Source: Diploscapter coronatus
Lineage: Eukaryota > Nematoda > Chromadorea > Rhabditida > Rhabditidae
NCBI GenBank assembly: GCA_964036155.1
Contig: OZ038422.1
Span: forward strand, 41,377,201-41,441,200
Direction of reading: 5' to 3'
Length of the DNA stretch: 64,000 nucleotides
The notes beneath the pieces were generated by a model. The model did not search any database, was not told where the DNA came from, and saw only the letters and a program-made list of their open reading frames with translations. This document shows, piece by piece, positions 1 to 14,400 of this stretch (position 1 is the first letter of the stretch; each line of letters starts with the position of its first letter). The translations under genes were made by a program, and so were the position numbers.

Positions 1-2496
1 TCGAGAGAGGATTTCGAAAAAAAAAAGATTTTATCACGCAAGAACTCGATAAGATAGGGGTGAAAAAATCGATTTTTTCTTCAGAAACTATTAGAAAATC
101 ATAGTTCTATGTTGGAAGATAGGCAAGAAAAATGATCAGGACATCATAGATCTTGTATTGATAAGGGATAGGACGAAAAAACACCTGGGATATGTGGACT
201 AGCGGCTATATAGCTTTCAGAGGTGGCCTTTTATAGGCATACTACGTCATGAACAAAACAAAAGCTATTTGAGAAATAACGTTTATGGGGCGAGAGGAAG
301 AGGATCAGAGAAATAGGAAAATACCATTGTTTAGAGATATCTAGAGGATAAATTGAAACCAAAAGAGGACAATAATTAAAGCGAAATAGTGCTTGGAAAT
401 GAGTGAGGGTAGAGAAAGAAAACATACGCTAAAGGACACCATCGATAGTGCGCAATTTTGGCGACGTTTGGATATATTTACCTCTCAAAGTTTCACGCTA
501 TTTTTACACGCCTCCGTTTCACTGACTTTTGCATTGGAATAGTTTCCATCTGCATCATAGCTTAATTGAGAGCCGGCTGGAATTTCGCACTAAAATATTA
601 CGGTGACGAAATAGCGAGTGGTTTTTAGAAGGTTCAGAGAAAAGTGAACTTTGAAGCTAAAACTATAAGTTTAAAAATTCGAAACCTTTGACGCAAGTGG
701 TTATTTCTAGGGATTCTTTTGATATCATAGGGCGTAATCGAGGAATTATTTAAATTTTGAAGGTAATTAAAAATTTAAGCAACTAAACACATCCATATTA
801 AAAACTTACATTAGCGGAATAGCACTACTTTTAAGGACTGATAAGGATTGTATCACTTCTCGAATTTTGCAGTTTTATTGACGTCAATATAAAGCGGATC
901 TTCGCGAAAAATGATAATTCACAAATTTATCAGTGAGCAACTTTGCCTGTTGTGAAGTGCCTAGAAAAGACTCATTAAAATGCCGAATCAGAGTGCAAAG
1001 TCCTAGAACGTAAGAATGGGATGAGAAATGATGTGGACAAGTAAATAATCAGGGAAATGATTCGATAATATGATAAGGGTTATGACAAGGGATATGTAGA
1101 ATGGGCGCAATTTTATTATTCTTCTCAGAATCAAAACTATTCTTGAAGAAAAATTATAAAATTTGAAACACCCATTTTCCCAAGATATTAGTTGTAGCTT
1201 TATATAAATTAATAAAAAAGGATCCCAATTTCATATGAATACCTTATGAAGCTTACTTTTAGCATTTTTGATATTTTGAGATTTCAAAATATCAAAAATG
1301 TATATCAGATTAGTCATCAAGTACTTTGAGTTTTGATCTAAAAATAGTCGAAACCTTAGCACTCTTTTCCATTTTACATGCAGAAAAATGCAAAATTCGA
1401 CACGATTTGGTGGGGGTGAGCGAAACATAAACCTTTTCTTTATTTTCTGTTTTGTTTGATTTAAACTCTGCTGCCTCTATTTCCTGTAGTTTGTGGCCTT
1501 ATCCAAACCTGCAAAAACTTTACGGTTTTTAGTTCCATGTTGAAAGACGGGATTAGAAAACAGGCTGGCGGCTTATTTATTTTTATCAGCAAACTCCCGC
1601 CCTTTATTTAGCTAACGGCAATGCTTTTCGGCAAATTTCACAGTCAGAATCTAATCACTATCAAAGGACCTTGATTTTATAGTGTATTCATGAAAAGGTC
1701 TTTGAAATCATCTTATCACTCGATAAAGCATGGGAAGGCAAAACCGTCTGGGATATATTTTTTATCATATCACTGGGAAAAATTAATGGGAAATTTAAAC
1801 TTACTGATTCAGCTAGCGGCGAATTTCTTGGACGAATTAGGGGTGGAAGAAATATTTTTATTTTATATAATAGTGATGGGGAAATAATAAACGAAAATAG
1901 AGATTAGGGAAAAAGAAATCAAAACCTAAAATGAGAGATCATTCGATGTAAGAGGCAAAGACTATCTCATCATATAGTAACAACCGCAGAAAACAGAAAC
2001 GAAAGACCAATATTTACGTGTTTCTGTGTTCGATTTCCATATTGATGACGTATGGTTTCTCTGCGTCCTTTCTACCCTTCTTTCTCTATACTCTCTTCTA
2101 TTTCTAATACTATTTTCTTTTCTCTGACTCTTCATCTCTCCAACTTTCCCTCTATCTCTTGACCCAGATTCGCGGAATATCAAAACATCAAAACAAATTG
2201 CACTCGCAATTGCCGAATTCGATACTCATCTATGATGACGAATAAGAAATATACAGAATAACAGTTTCATATACGTCAGAGTTTTGGGGTGGAAAATCAT
2301 CTTGCAAAAAAAATTATTCAAATCTAATAGTTGAGCTCATTTAAAAAAGGAATAAAATCAAATTTCTTCAAACAAGTTTCATTATTTCGGATATAGCACT
2401 GAGCTTTAGATATTTTAATCTTCCATTTCGTTCATTTATACTGTTAAGATAAGTGAATCGATAAAACCTATCGTAATCCTAGTTGTTCTCTTTCAG
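1..2496. other. 5' flank without a convincing gene
   Basis: I see no exon with coding character here. Most of the stretch is AT-rich. Positions 2050-2170 form a pyrimidine-rich tract with a CTCTGCGTCC element near 2057 and ACTATTTTC, the type of tract that precedes other gene starts in this window. The downstream gene's first seen exon (2497) begins in mid-codon, so at least one upstream exon must exist here or left of the window; I could not find an ATG exon with a matching donor phase. Short open frames at 231-425, 1231-1428, 1690-1887 and 1962-2183 look like noise. Confidence 0.5.
1263..1300. repeat. Perfect short hairpin, 17 bp arms
   Basis: The left arm is 1263-1279 and the right arm 1284-1300. 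The right arm is the exact reverse complement of the left (CATTTTTGATATTTTGA), with a 4-base loop, GATT. It is AT-rich and could be a decayed transposon end or a structural signal. No function is claimed. Confidence 0.75.
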
Positions 2497-5400
2497 AGAA
2501 TCCCAATCCGCCTCTGCATTCAAGATATGGAAGGCCAAGAGGAAGGAGACTGTCAAGAAGAAACTGAAGGCCGTTCCAAAGAAAGAGAAAAAGGTTACAG
2601 TGGCCGAAAAGAAGGAAAAGGATACGGTAGCCGAGAAAAGGGATACGGTAGATGAGAAGGACGACAAGGACAAGGTGGCAAAGGACAAACCGAAGAGCGA
2701 ACCGTCGAAGATCAAGAAACTCGTAAGTGAGATCGGGAAAAACATTCTGGAAAGGATTTTGGCGTCTTGAAAAAAATTAGCAGAACATTTTTTATTGATT
2801 TTTGAAGCTTATTTGTTTATGAATGGAGAGAAATTGAAGTAATTTCGATTTTTTGAAAAATTTCTTGAACTTTTATAGAGAAAAGAGAAATTGAATGAGT
2901 TTATCTAAAATTGTTATTTTTGAGAATTTTATTGAATTTTCACAAAAAAGGAGAGAAGGATCGAGTAATTTTTCTATAGAAAGTACTTTAAATTTTCTGG
3001 AACATATTTGGAAAACTATCGATTTTTAATTTCAATAAGAAAGCACGGGACTATTGAAGCGAGATTAATTTAAGAAATTTATAATCTCCATAAAACTTAT
3101 ATGAAAATCTAAAAAAATTTTAATTTTATGATTTTCTCAAAAAGTTCGAAAATAAATCATTGTGATTAGATCGAAAATGCGAATATGATCCAAGGCGAAA
3201 ATTTTGTCTTTACAAATGTTGCCAACGTAGGTTCAAAAATCCAGTTAACAACGAGAAATATTCTAATTTCTAAGCAAACCTCGGATGTTTTCAAGTTTCA
3301 GTTTGAAATTTTAGTTTTTGGATAAGTTCTTTCAATTTTCGCACTCAAATTTTGCCCATTGTCACTTTTAGATAGATTTTCGGGGTACCGTAATCTTTGG
3401 AATTGAAAAATAATCATTTCTTTTCCCTTATAAAAATTGCTTCTTTCCACGTACACACTATTTTTCAAGTCAAGTTTCAATTTATCAAAATTTTCACTTT
3501 CAGCATAAGCTCCTTCGCGATAAATTTCAAAATTAGTTTTTAAGGATTATTTCTCCTCAGGACATTTTCCATTCCAAAGATTACGGTATTCGAATTCTTT
3601 GAATTAACGCTTGAGTGATGTTGCTCATTTTTAGTTCTTGGGAAGGAAGGCGAAACCGATCGTGGTTCGCGAGGCGAGCACAGAGACCTCGGAGTCGTTC
3701 TCGCAGGAATCCGAACAGGAGCGAGCGGCCAGGACGATCGGCATCAAAATGAGGTTCTTTTAATTAGAAGATTTTTTTTGAAAAGGCCCTCTTTTAATTG
3801 AAGATCCAGGGCCCTTTATTAAAGATGCTAAAAAATTTGAAATACATATTTTAGAATTTTGCTGTAGTTTAGCAAACTTCTCTTCCTACATTATTGAATC
3901 ATGAGATAGAAAGATGAGAGTCTGATAGATAATTAATGACGGTTTATTTGTGATCTGATCTATCTGAAAGAAATCAGCTGGAATCGAAAAACAATTGATT
4001 TTTGAAGATGTTTTTAATCAAATTTCCAGAGAAAAAGTCAAGAACGAGAAGAGAATCGTCGAGAAATTGCCGATCGCGAAGTGCAACTTGGCTCAGGATT
4101 TGAAGAAGCCAGGAGACAAACCACAAAACACCGTCAAGACGATAAGGCAGAAAACGTGAGGATTTTTGAATTTGCTTTTCAAAGTTGATCATTTAAAAAT
4201 TCTTAATTGTCTTGTTTCAGGAAAGACATCGCAAAGACTCGATTAAAATGCAAGGCCAGTTCGCTCGAATCCATCTTCCTGGACGAAGCCTACAGAAGAC
4301 GACCAGTCGCGCAGAAGGCTCAGGTTGGTCGAAGTTTTTTTAATTTGAAAATTTATCGAGTTAAAAATTTTTAAGCCTATTAAATTTGACAAAAAGTTCA
4401 TAATTTCTACGAATAAGTAATCTTTATTTTGATCCACCAAGTTTTAGCGCACAAAACAATTGGGAATAAAATTTTGAATTCATTCCGAAAATCCTGAAAC
4501 CAATAATGAAATAATGCCTCCAGCGAAATTGCTATTGAGATGTTGGTTTTTGCAAGTCTAACACTCTCCGTCTAACCTTCGTCGACCTTCATGACTTACC
4601 TATTACACAATCTCATCATCTCTCGAGCAAAACCCCACCAGTTAAAACTTCCTTGCCCCTCCGTCTTTAACCACTTTGCATACGAAATAGTTCTCTCACA
4701 TACACTAACTCTAAAGAGAGTTCAGAGAAAAAGATCCTTGAAAGCCTAGAACCCGTTATATTTCACATTTTTACTCGAGTTTTTCAAAACCAGTCAAAAA
4801 GTAAAAGAAAAACTTCCACGTGTTATAGGATAGTCATAGAAAACCACCTGAAATATATTTTTCTGACACTCTGGCTAAAATATTTCCACCACGTGTTGAG
4901 ACATAGAAATTCAAAACCGACTGGGGGTATTTTTTCAAAGGTGAAGCTACTGATAACCCATGTCATTCGATATAGCGCGCAGAGCATGAATCTAAGCCCC
5001 CTCAAAAATCAGGATCATCTCTAATTTTGCCTAGACGTATTTACTCTTTACCTGATTTTTGTGTAGATAATCATTAGAAAAGGGATATTTTCAAAATACC
5101 GCCTCGGAAAAAGGGGCGGGTTTTTGAAATTCTAATCTTCCCTGCTATTTTCCCCTCTAAATTCAAGTATATTGGCTAATGAACCTCTATATTCTAAGGG
5201 GTTTTTCGCGTTTTTGGAGATAGACTTTTTCGAAGAAATAGATGTTATTCCTAAGTAAATTTTTCTCGAAACTCACGGATATGATAGTGCAAAGTTTGCC
5301 TGATCCACGAGTGCCTGAATTTCTCAAAAGTATCTATAATGTAAGGGAAAAATATCGCAATTTTAAATAAAAGAAAAAAACATTTAACGTACTTTACTCT

Positions 5401-8400
5401 TTTTTCTAAATTATGTCCAGCGATTTGTGGACTAATAATATCAAATTATTGAAAATTTCATTTTTAAATACTTTTCAAACTTATTTTGAAATTTTAAGGT
5501 TATCGTGGACGCTCCCGTTCAGGACGTCAATATTTCGAAAGTTCGACTGCGCGTTAAGACCTTCCGCCAATCACTGTATGGATATGGATTACAGTATTTG
5601 TAATATTTGGGATTATAAATTCTGTCCTTTTTTCGACAATTTTCTAAAATGTCAACGTCCTAACATGGTTTTTATCAACGAAATCTTATTTTTATTTCGA
5701 TTTTCTAAACCCCCTTATAATCCTATCAACATTTTCGTTTTCCTGTGAAGGTTCGAGATTTGTTAAAAAATTCGGATAATTTTAGACCCTCAATTATCGA
5801 GTCGACGGGTACGCCGGTTAACGAGAAGAACACAGCTAGCGCACCGCAGATCCCCGAGGTCCGAACCAGGAAAATCTATGAAGATGTGCGATTTTTTGAA
5901 ATACGTTTCAGAAAAATCGAAAACGAAACTAATAACCTCATAAATAGTCAATATTGTTAAAGAATACTTATCATCATTGAAAAAATTCACTCTAAAAATT
6001 CTAATGCTTCCTATTTTATAATAAGTTTAAAAAACATTGCAATCCAAAATGCGACTTTCAAAGACTAATGCATCAGCCAGTTTCACGCTTTTATCTTACC
6101 AAAACAGACCTTCTTTTTAAAAATATTTCAATATTTAGCGCAATTTTCTTATAAGTAATTTTCAGAAGTATTCCAAACGAAATGAAAATTGAGAGATTTA
6201 ATAGATCCTTCATTTTGTAAAGTTTATCGTATCAAAACAAACATCTTCTTTCTAAAAGTTTTTCAAAATGATTTTGCGCAACTTTCTTATGTTTCAGAGA
6301 TTCTTTTGAATCAATGTTCATCGTTTCATGTAACAGTATTCATACGATGTGCCCATATTTGAAAAAATACTGATTTTCAAATTTTCAGCAAATGAAGCGG
6401 TCCATGTCTCGCGAGTCGACGACGAAAGCCTCGGAGTTGCTCGACGAAATGCGGTTCACGGAGCCCGCCCTCGAGTGGAAAAGGGATAACGACGATGTGA
6501 GTCAATTTCTATTTCCGAATCTTTTGTAAATTTCAGAAAATTGTATAATCGAACGACTTCCAATTTTGACAGTCTGAAAACCTGGCTTTTATTTTTCAAC
6601 AACAAAAAATCGAAGTTCCACGAAAACTCGGAAGTCACAGAATATTTTTGCCAAACAGCGTGCAAATGTTCGTCGAGTGATGTTTTAAAAATTCGAAAAA
6701 TTCCATAATTTTTCTATAGCCCATGCCAATTTTCCTCATTACGCAAATGTGTTGTCATAACCACTATGCAAAATTATCAGTGAGAGAGTGACTATTGAAG
6801 AGGGAAAGAAGAAAAAGCAAACCTCGCTCAGCTTGCGCACGCGAACCTCTGTTTACCGTTTCCGAAGCCAGACGGAACTGTTTTCTCTTTTTCTTTCTTT
6901 CTCTGTTTTCTTCCTCTCTCTATTTATCTGAAAATCTCAAACTTGTTCATTATCAATTATCTCGAGTATCCCGCAAAATTCTCTTTTATCTTTAAGAGTA
7001 GGCTTTACAGTCGTCAAAGCTGATAATTCCATTTTAGTCAAATTCGGAAATTTAAAAGTTTTAACTTTTATCTTTCAGGAGAATCAAAACGACGGTCGCC
7101 TTATACTACCGGATCAATCCATCTTGGAGGAGTACGTTAAGAGGTCGGTTGAACAAATTTCTAAACTGCACAAAAACCTAAATTGCATTAAAAACAACCC
7201 ATTTTCTACAGGCAAAACACAATTTCTCTATCAGTTTCTGATGAAAAAGCATTGCAACAATCAATTTTATGCTAATTTTTGATCTTTTTGAATTTTCCTG
7301 AACCTTTAAATTGTTGATTGTTTTGATGGCTTTTGAATTGCTCAGAAAGCGTTCACACTCTGCGTCTCTGCTTTGCTCTATTCTCAGAATTTGCATCACA
7401 TCTTTAGTGACAGATGGACATTAGCATTTTGACAAACAGAGAGAGCGGAAAGAGTGAGAAAATGCAGCAATAGTATAGAAGATTAAGAGATCAAAGAAAA
7501 TGATAAGAGATAGTAGGGGAGAGTAAGAAAAGATGGAAAGTGTTTAGAAATAGTATGAGTTTTTGAGAGCAAAGGTTTCCGAAGATAATAGTGAATATCC
7601 GCATACCCATGGCATATTACAGCAAGAATCTGAGATATCTTGGAAATAGCATTTTGAAATTAGAGAGCAAAAGAGCTAGAGAAAACTGAAACAGCATTTC
7701 AAAAAGGGGGGAAAAGAAAGCAAAGAAAGAAATAGTGAGAGAAAAAGAGGGAGAGAAAAAAGAAATAGTACTGAAAAAGATACGTAGAAACGGAACTCGA
7801 TTCTTGCATATATTTCTAGGCCCATTTCTCGTTTTACCTATCTTCTAAAACCGAAACTTCTTTTCCTTTTACTATTTCCAAAAAAAATTTATCCCCTCAC
7901 AAAATTTTGCACTTATTTAACCCTTCGGGTTGCACACGGCTGCTTATTTTACACCTTTAAAAAGCCGGATGGGAGATTTGATGAGTGATGCCAGCCGGCT
8001 TTTTTCGGGTATCTTTTAACATGGCACGAGATAGTGCAACTGATATCTTATCTTTCATTATCACTGGCGCGTAGAGTAACGCCTCGTCAATTTTTTGCCG
8101 CTCGGGAAGTGTTTAGTTCGAAATCTCGTCGACTCTTCCGGCTCTAATTTTATTGATCTGATAACCGGATTAGTCAATTTGCATCCGGCGTCGAATAGCG
8201 CAGTGGCTAACGTTTTGGACCGACAAACCGCAAAAATTCACGCCCAAATCCTATTCGCTGTAGTCTACGGACTCTTTTTGGTCGGGAAATTCGTTGCCGA
8301 AATTCTAGGACTGACCAAAAAGTCCGAAAGATCTCTGTAGGTTTCAGAAAAACCTATTTTATAAAATGCAAAAAAAAAACGTCTTGACTATTGGTCAGCC

Positions 8401-11400
8401 TCATTGAACAATTACCTAGAGAAATCATGTTTCAAGAAAGTATAAGCTTTATAGTGACGAAAAATAATTTATTGAATATTGAATAGTCGAAAATTACCAA
8501 TCTTCTATTTCAAGCTGATCTGTTTTACGTCTTCAAGATTTTCATAGGTTTCGACAAATTCTATCCTTTCCAATATTAAAAATTTCAAACTCAATAATCC
8601 GATTTTTTCATTTCCTATAAAATTAGCGTATTTGCAGAGAGCGCTCTTTTCATGTTAAAAAGACTCTCCAAAGTCTACTAGTCTGATTTGTTTATCTATT
8701 CTGAAAATTAACATATTTGCAGGAAGCGCGGTCGGCTGGATCGGCAGTTGCGTTCCTCGCGATCGGCCTCGATTTGCTCCTCGAAGGGCTACGAGAGCAG
8801 CAACGGCGGCTGCGAGTCGCCGGCCAACTCGACCATTTCCGAACTGCACGCACCACCTTCGGGTATAACATTTTTGTTAATTGTGAAAAGTGAGCGGAGT
8901 TAATTTTGAGAATTTTTCTACAATTGATGTACGCATCATCTGCTGTGAATCCCGACCAAAATTTTCTATCCACTTATTAGTTTCGAAAGTTCTTAAAACA
9001 TTTTATTCTCTGACATCATCAGCATCGAAATATAAAACACTTATTATCAATGTTTCCAATTTGTTTTTTTTACCAAGAGAAGATTTGTTCTAATTTGAAT
9101 TAGCTTGGGGTTGTGGCGAAACACGTTTGAAAATAATTTTTGCCAAAATTTTCAGTCCGCATTCAAACGTCTCCCGCATCGCAGCGCAGCGTGCCGCTAA
9201 TCACAACACCAACGCGGACCGAGTGCTCAACACCAGGTAAATTAAAACAAAAATAAGCAAGGCTATAAATTTTTAGACGCGCGTGTCTAAACATTTACAC
9301 TTCTGAAAATGTGGGATAAAATTAAGTTCGCATTAAAACATGTTCAGCTTTTAAGTTCTGATTTTAGAACAATTCGAATCAAGTTCGAGCTAAAATTTTT
9401 ATTACGTTGGGATTTAAGATTTACTTGGGTTTTGTATTGACTCTTATTGTTTCAGGCAGCTCTCAAGGTGCAATGCTAGATGTGAGCTCGTTCAACAACT
9501 TTAACTCCACCCCGCAAGGCTTCAAGCTTAACCCACCCGCGAAAATTCAAATCGGTAGGTGTTAGAAGTTTAAAAGTCGCATTGCTTGAGAAAAATATGA
9601 TAACTTGCTGTTATTGGGTAGTTTAGAAAAAAAATCTTTCAAGAATGCTAGAATTGTAAAATATTCATCATGAGTTTCAAGAAAACCATATATGGCTCAT
9701 ATTTCTCTCATTCCATTAATATCGATTTATGATCGAATGAGACACAAATAAATTCAACGAAAATTATCATTTTTTGAAGTCATTCCAAATTTATTATGTT
9801 CCATCAAATTCCATAAAATCTTGCAAATTTTCGATTAGCAAAAATATTTGTACTTCCATCAAAATGTTTCAAAAATTTTCTAAAACTGATTAAATGTCTT
9901 AGTTTTCTGTAAGTATACAAATGTAATTTCACAAAATTCACAAAACGCAAAAAATCGATGGAATGTCCTAATGTTTTAACAATTCTTCAGCCAAACCAAT
10001 CGCCTTCGACGCGCCCAAATCGCCGTTCGAAGAGCGCCTCCAGCAGCAGGCGAACATCATCCGCAAAACATCCGTTTGCTCGTCCATTTCTGATAATGAG
10101 GTGGGAAATTTGAATTTGTATGTTTCAAAAACATTTGAAAGTTCATGGGAAGATAAGAATTAGCTGATCCCTTACCATTTGTTTTCTCGAAATAATTACA
10201 AATATTCAAGCTATTTTTACTCGTATCACATTCTTGCTATTTTGTTATCTTTCATTTTTATCATAAGTTTAAAAAGTCGAAAATTTCATGAAATGTAGGG
10301 AGAGTAATGGTTTATCGTTTATTAAAATTTAATATTTACGAGATGAAAATTTGAAACTACACTTACCTTCATATTCTAATGATTTTCTTTCTAGGCTAAC
10401 CAAAAATTTGCTCAGAAAAACTATAAAATTATGAATACGGCGCTTTGATTTTTCTCAACAAATTTGTTCTTTACTGTATTCCATCTCGAAATTTTATACC
10501 TGAAAACGCTGAGTAAATAGCGCATTTTCTGTAAAAAAAAAAAAAAAAATTCGTTTGAAGCTTGAAATTTTAATCTACGCTTGGAGCGGCGCGCGCGTGC
10601 GTTTTCACAACTTGTTTACTCACCGTTTTTCTATCTTTCTGAATTTTTCGTCTCCGTTTCAAAGAATTTTTATTTCTTCTCTCTCTTTCTTTTCCTCTTC
10701 AATTCGACTACTTTCTCACCTTCTAATTTAAAATCCCTCTTCCAATGACTTGATTGCTTTCTTTTTCTCCTGGCGCGGCGTCTGCTTCTTTAGATTCTCT
10801 AATTTCCATACCCCCTTTCTCTGTCTTCAAAGAGTTCTGGTTCTGAGAGGCCGATATTAGCACTATCTTCCCATTTTAGCACATCATTTCATACCTTTAT
10901 CAGCAGATTTGGAATCTTTCTGGATTTTTTAAAGAAAATTCTATTTTAATATCGCCCCAGGCGTCATAGGACTTCTAATTGAAGTTAGGAAAGCTCCTGA
11001 AACATATCTTATCTTTTTGTATTTATTGATAATGCATGCAAATCAAGCACGTCCAATACTGTTTCAAAATTCCATTTGATTATTCAAATTTCCGAAACTT
11101 ATCAGAATTTTTATTCTCACATGTTACTTACGTCTAAACCACGTCAAACCACTTCTCACTTGTTTCATGAAAAAATGTTCGAATACTCGGAACTCATAAC
11201 TACCTGAGAGTCTCGGTTTGTTTATGTTAGGCGGTAACTCTCTTTTTGCATTTATCAAATAGAAAATCTCCGCCAAATGATAAACCATACTGTAGCAAAA
11301 ATCGTCTGACATATCTTTAAAAAAAATACTTTTCAAGCACAACTTACAGAGAAATGTGCTAATTATGAGGGGTTTTGCTGTGAGAAGAGAGAAACTTTGC

Positions 11401-14400
11401 AAGGAAATTGAATATTTCGCGAAAAATTAGAAACCGCAAGTAATGGATACCTCGGGAAAATGCTTGCGAGCGCGTTAAAGATCTGGAAAAAAAAATCGCA
11501 GAAAAATGAGATATTATTAGAATTCAAGCGAAAAAAAGGAAAAATGATGGGATATCTTGAAAAAAAACGTCTCGAATTAGAAGACATTAGATCAAGAAAA
11601 AAGTAGAGGAAAAGTTAGAAAAAAAGGCGATGGATAATTGAAATTTGAGATGGTCTAAAGAGAAAAGGGTGCGAGAAAGATGAGTAAGCACCATGAGGTT
11701 AGAGAAAAAAAATAAAGGGTAAAGCTAAGCTCTGTGATGAAACCCCAAACTTATCTCTCGCGCAGTGATAGGACAACTGCTCAGTGGCTACTATCAGTTC
11801 AAGGCTTTGTTTCTTTGCCTCTCTTCAAATCCCACCATCTCTGGCCTTATCATCAGACCTCACTTTAGTGGTCATTTCGACAACTTTTTCGAATCTCTCG
11901 ATATAGGACTTTATCATTCTCAACTCTTCAAAAACCTTTATATTTCTTTTATCTCTAATTTTTCTTTATCTCTTTTCTCTAAACTTGATCACTACCTCTC
12001 TAACTTTTTCTCTTTATATCTCTTAAAAATCTTTATCTCTAAATTTTTTCTCTCCCTCTCTAGTTCTCTTAATTTTTCTCACTATTTCCCCAAACATCAT
12101 CACTCCTATCACTCATTTCACAATTACGCATCCTTCCTCTCTCTCGCTTTCTTGCAATCATATCGGGCCCCTGTCGTCGAGTCGTCAAATTTTGTGTTTC
12201 GCCGCCAGAAGCTTTGTCCTCATTTATTGATTGAATTCTACTATATTCCTGAGTTTATCACTCACTATCAGCGATAAGATTACTATCAGTGAGAATCCTA
12301 CCAGTTGCATAACTGCCCTTACACTAGCTATCAGTGCTTATCAGTAACTAGAAAATCTAGATTTACTGACTAGTAAATTCCATTCGTGATAAGATCACTA
12401 CATTTTAAAGCTTATCAACGCTTACCATCACTAGACTAGATATCGCTTACTATCAGTGATAGGACAAGTATTTTACTATTACTAGATATCACTCTATCTT
12501 AGCTTTCCTCCTATCACAAATCATTTCCCGACATGAGTATTTGTTATCTGTCAGACTAGACACGTGCTAACTCTCCTGCAAAGTGAAGAACATTTTTTTA
12601 CTCCTACGATTTAAGTAAGCCGAGTAGAGTAGTTTTTCCATAGGTTTCAAAATTTCCTATACCTTTTCATATTATCACGATTTTGATGTTTGCTTTTGTT
12701 CAATAATTTTACACTTTATCAAATTTATAAGCTCGAAAAATCTTATAACTCTTCAAGAAAACTTGTTTCTTAATCAAGGAATTTCTCAATAAAAAAAACT
12801 CCTAATTTTAACAACCCACAATTTTTGGCTAAATTTCCATTTTTCAGGGCAACGACCAATCTCGGTCCGAGGGCATGTCAACTTTATCCTCTGCCTTTAC
12901 GGCTGCAGTTTCGCACCCTCGCCACGAGCAGAGATATGCGGCACATATTCCAGGTAAAAACTCAGAAAAACTATAAAGTGGAAAAATAAGCTTAGAAATA
13001 CTAAGGGCTAGTATAATAATTAAGAAATATTTTCCAATGATTGCTGTTCGTGAATTATTTTTCAACCTAACAATAATATATAAAAAAAAAAAAAATTATT
13101 CGTTTCACATTTTTTGCAAGATTTGGGGACTTTGCTGATTATGAAAACACAGTTTCAGTCAACCGAAACAACAGCCTTGAAGCATCGTCGCATGCGAGTG
13201 GCCAGCCACAATCAGGAAGGCAGAGCTCAACGAGCGTAGATAGTGGGCATAGGTTAGTCGACTTTCTGAATTAAAAAAAGTTGTTTGACTTTGTTGAAAA
13301 AAGATCCGTGGTCGGTTAGATAATGGAAATTTTGGGCTAGGCTTCTAATTTTTCAAAGGTAGACTTCAGTTTTGGGAATTGATACGAGGTGCCGACTGAT
13401 AGTCAGAAATCAAGTTGGTCTTCAATAAGTTTCGAAATTTTTCAAAGACTTGCCGAATTTTCAATATTCAATTTTCTCAAACACCTTCAGCTATTCACAA
13501 AAAGTTGACTCATTTTAAGACTTTCAAGGTTCAACAAAAGAATGCCTATGCTCCTCCCGTAACTGTTTTATAATTTAGCAACACATTTTATCACCAACTT
13601 TTCTCATAAATTGAAAGAATTGCTTGCAAGTTTTCCCCTCTTTCTTTCAATGTCTAGAATTTCAACCGGTTATCTCCTTCCCTTGAGAAATGCCGCACTT
13701 TTGTCGAGTTTTTACTTGAACTCAGAACTCCCCCCTTTCTCTCTTCGTCGTCACCTTTTTGCACACGAGTTCTGTGACAAATGATACCGCGTGGAAAAGT
13801 TCCTAGACATAACAAAATAGAAGAAATAGTACGGGGAAAATAAGAGCGTTAGAGAAGCAAACAAATGAAATATCACAGATCAGAGATAAAAGCAGAATTT
13901 AGAGCAAAGAATCAAGTGCCTTTGTTGCGAGCATTTTCAATTGAGAGATAAAATTCAGATTATTGGAAATATCATGAGATTCGGAGAGAGAAGGATAGAA
14001 AGAAAAATTAGAGACCAAGTGAATTTTGAGAGAAAAAAGAAAGAAATCGATTGATTCGCCCCGCCCACTTGCTCATGATTCAAGACACCAGCTGATCTTG
14101 GAAGAGATATCTCTTATCATCTCTTTGCTTCCAGTTTTCAAATACTATTTCTCTTTTCTATAACATTAACATGATGTTTTCTCCTTCTCTATCTTTCTGC
14201 TCTCTCAAAATCATGCGTTATTTTCTATTTCTAACCTCTCCTCTCTCAAGATTACATGCTATTTCTCGTCTTTTCCCTGCACTCTCTCGAATCCTTTTAT
14301 CTCCAATCAAAGGATATTTGCCCCGAGCAGTTGCTATCGCTTTTTTCTTATCTCTTGAGCTTCCGCCGGTCCCGACGCGACGACCCTTCTTGAACACAAT

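Noticed and set aside
2479..2745. 88-codon minus-strand frame rich in Ser and Phe
   Set aside because: Exact antisense of the Lys/Glu-rich coding exon 2497-2722.
11765..12277. 170-codon open frame, + strand
   Set aside because: Made almost only of Ser, Phe, Leu and His from a pyrimidine tract; no real start codon, no splice continuity and no domain.
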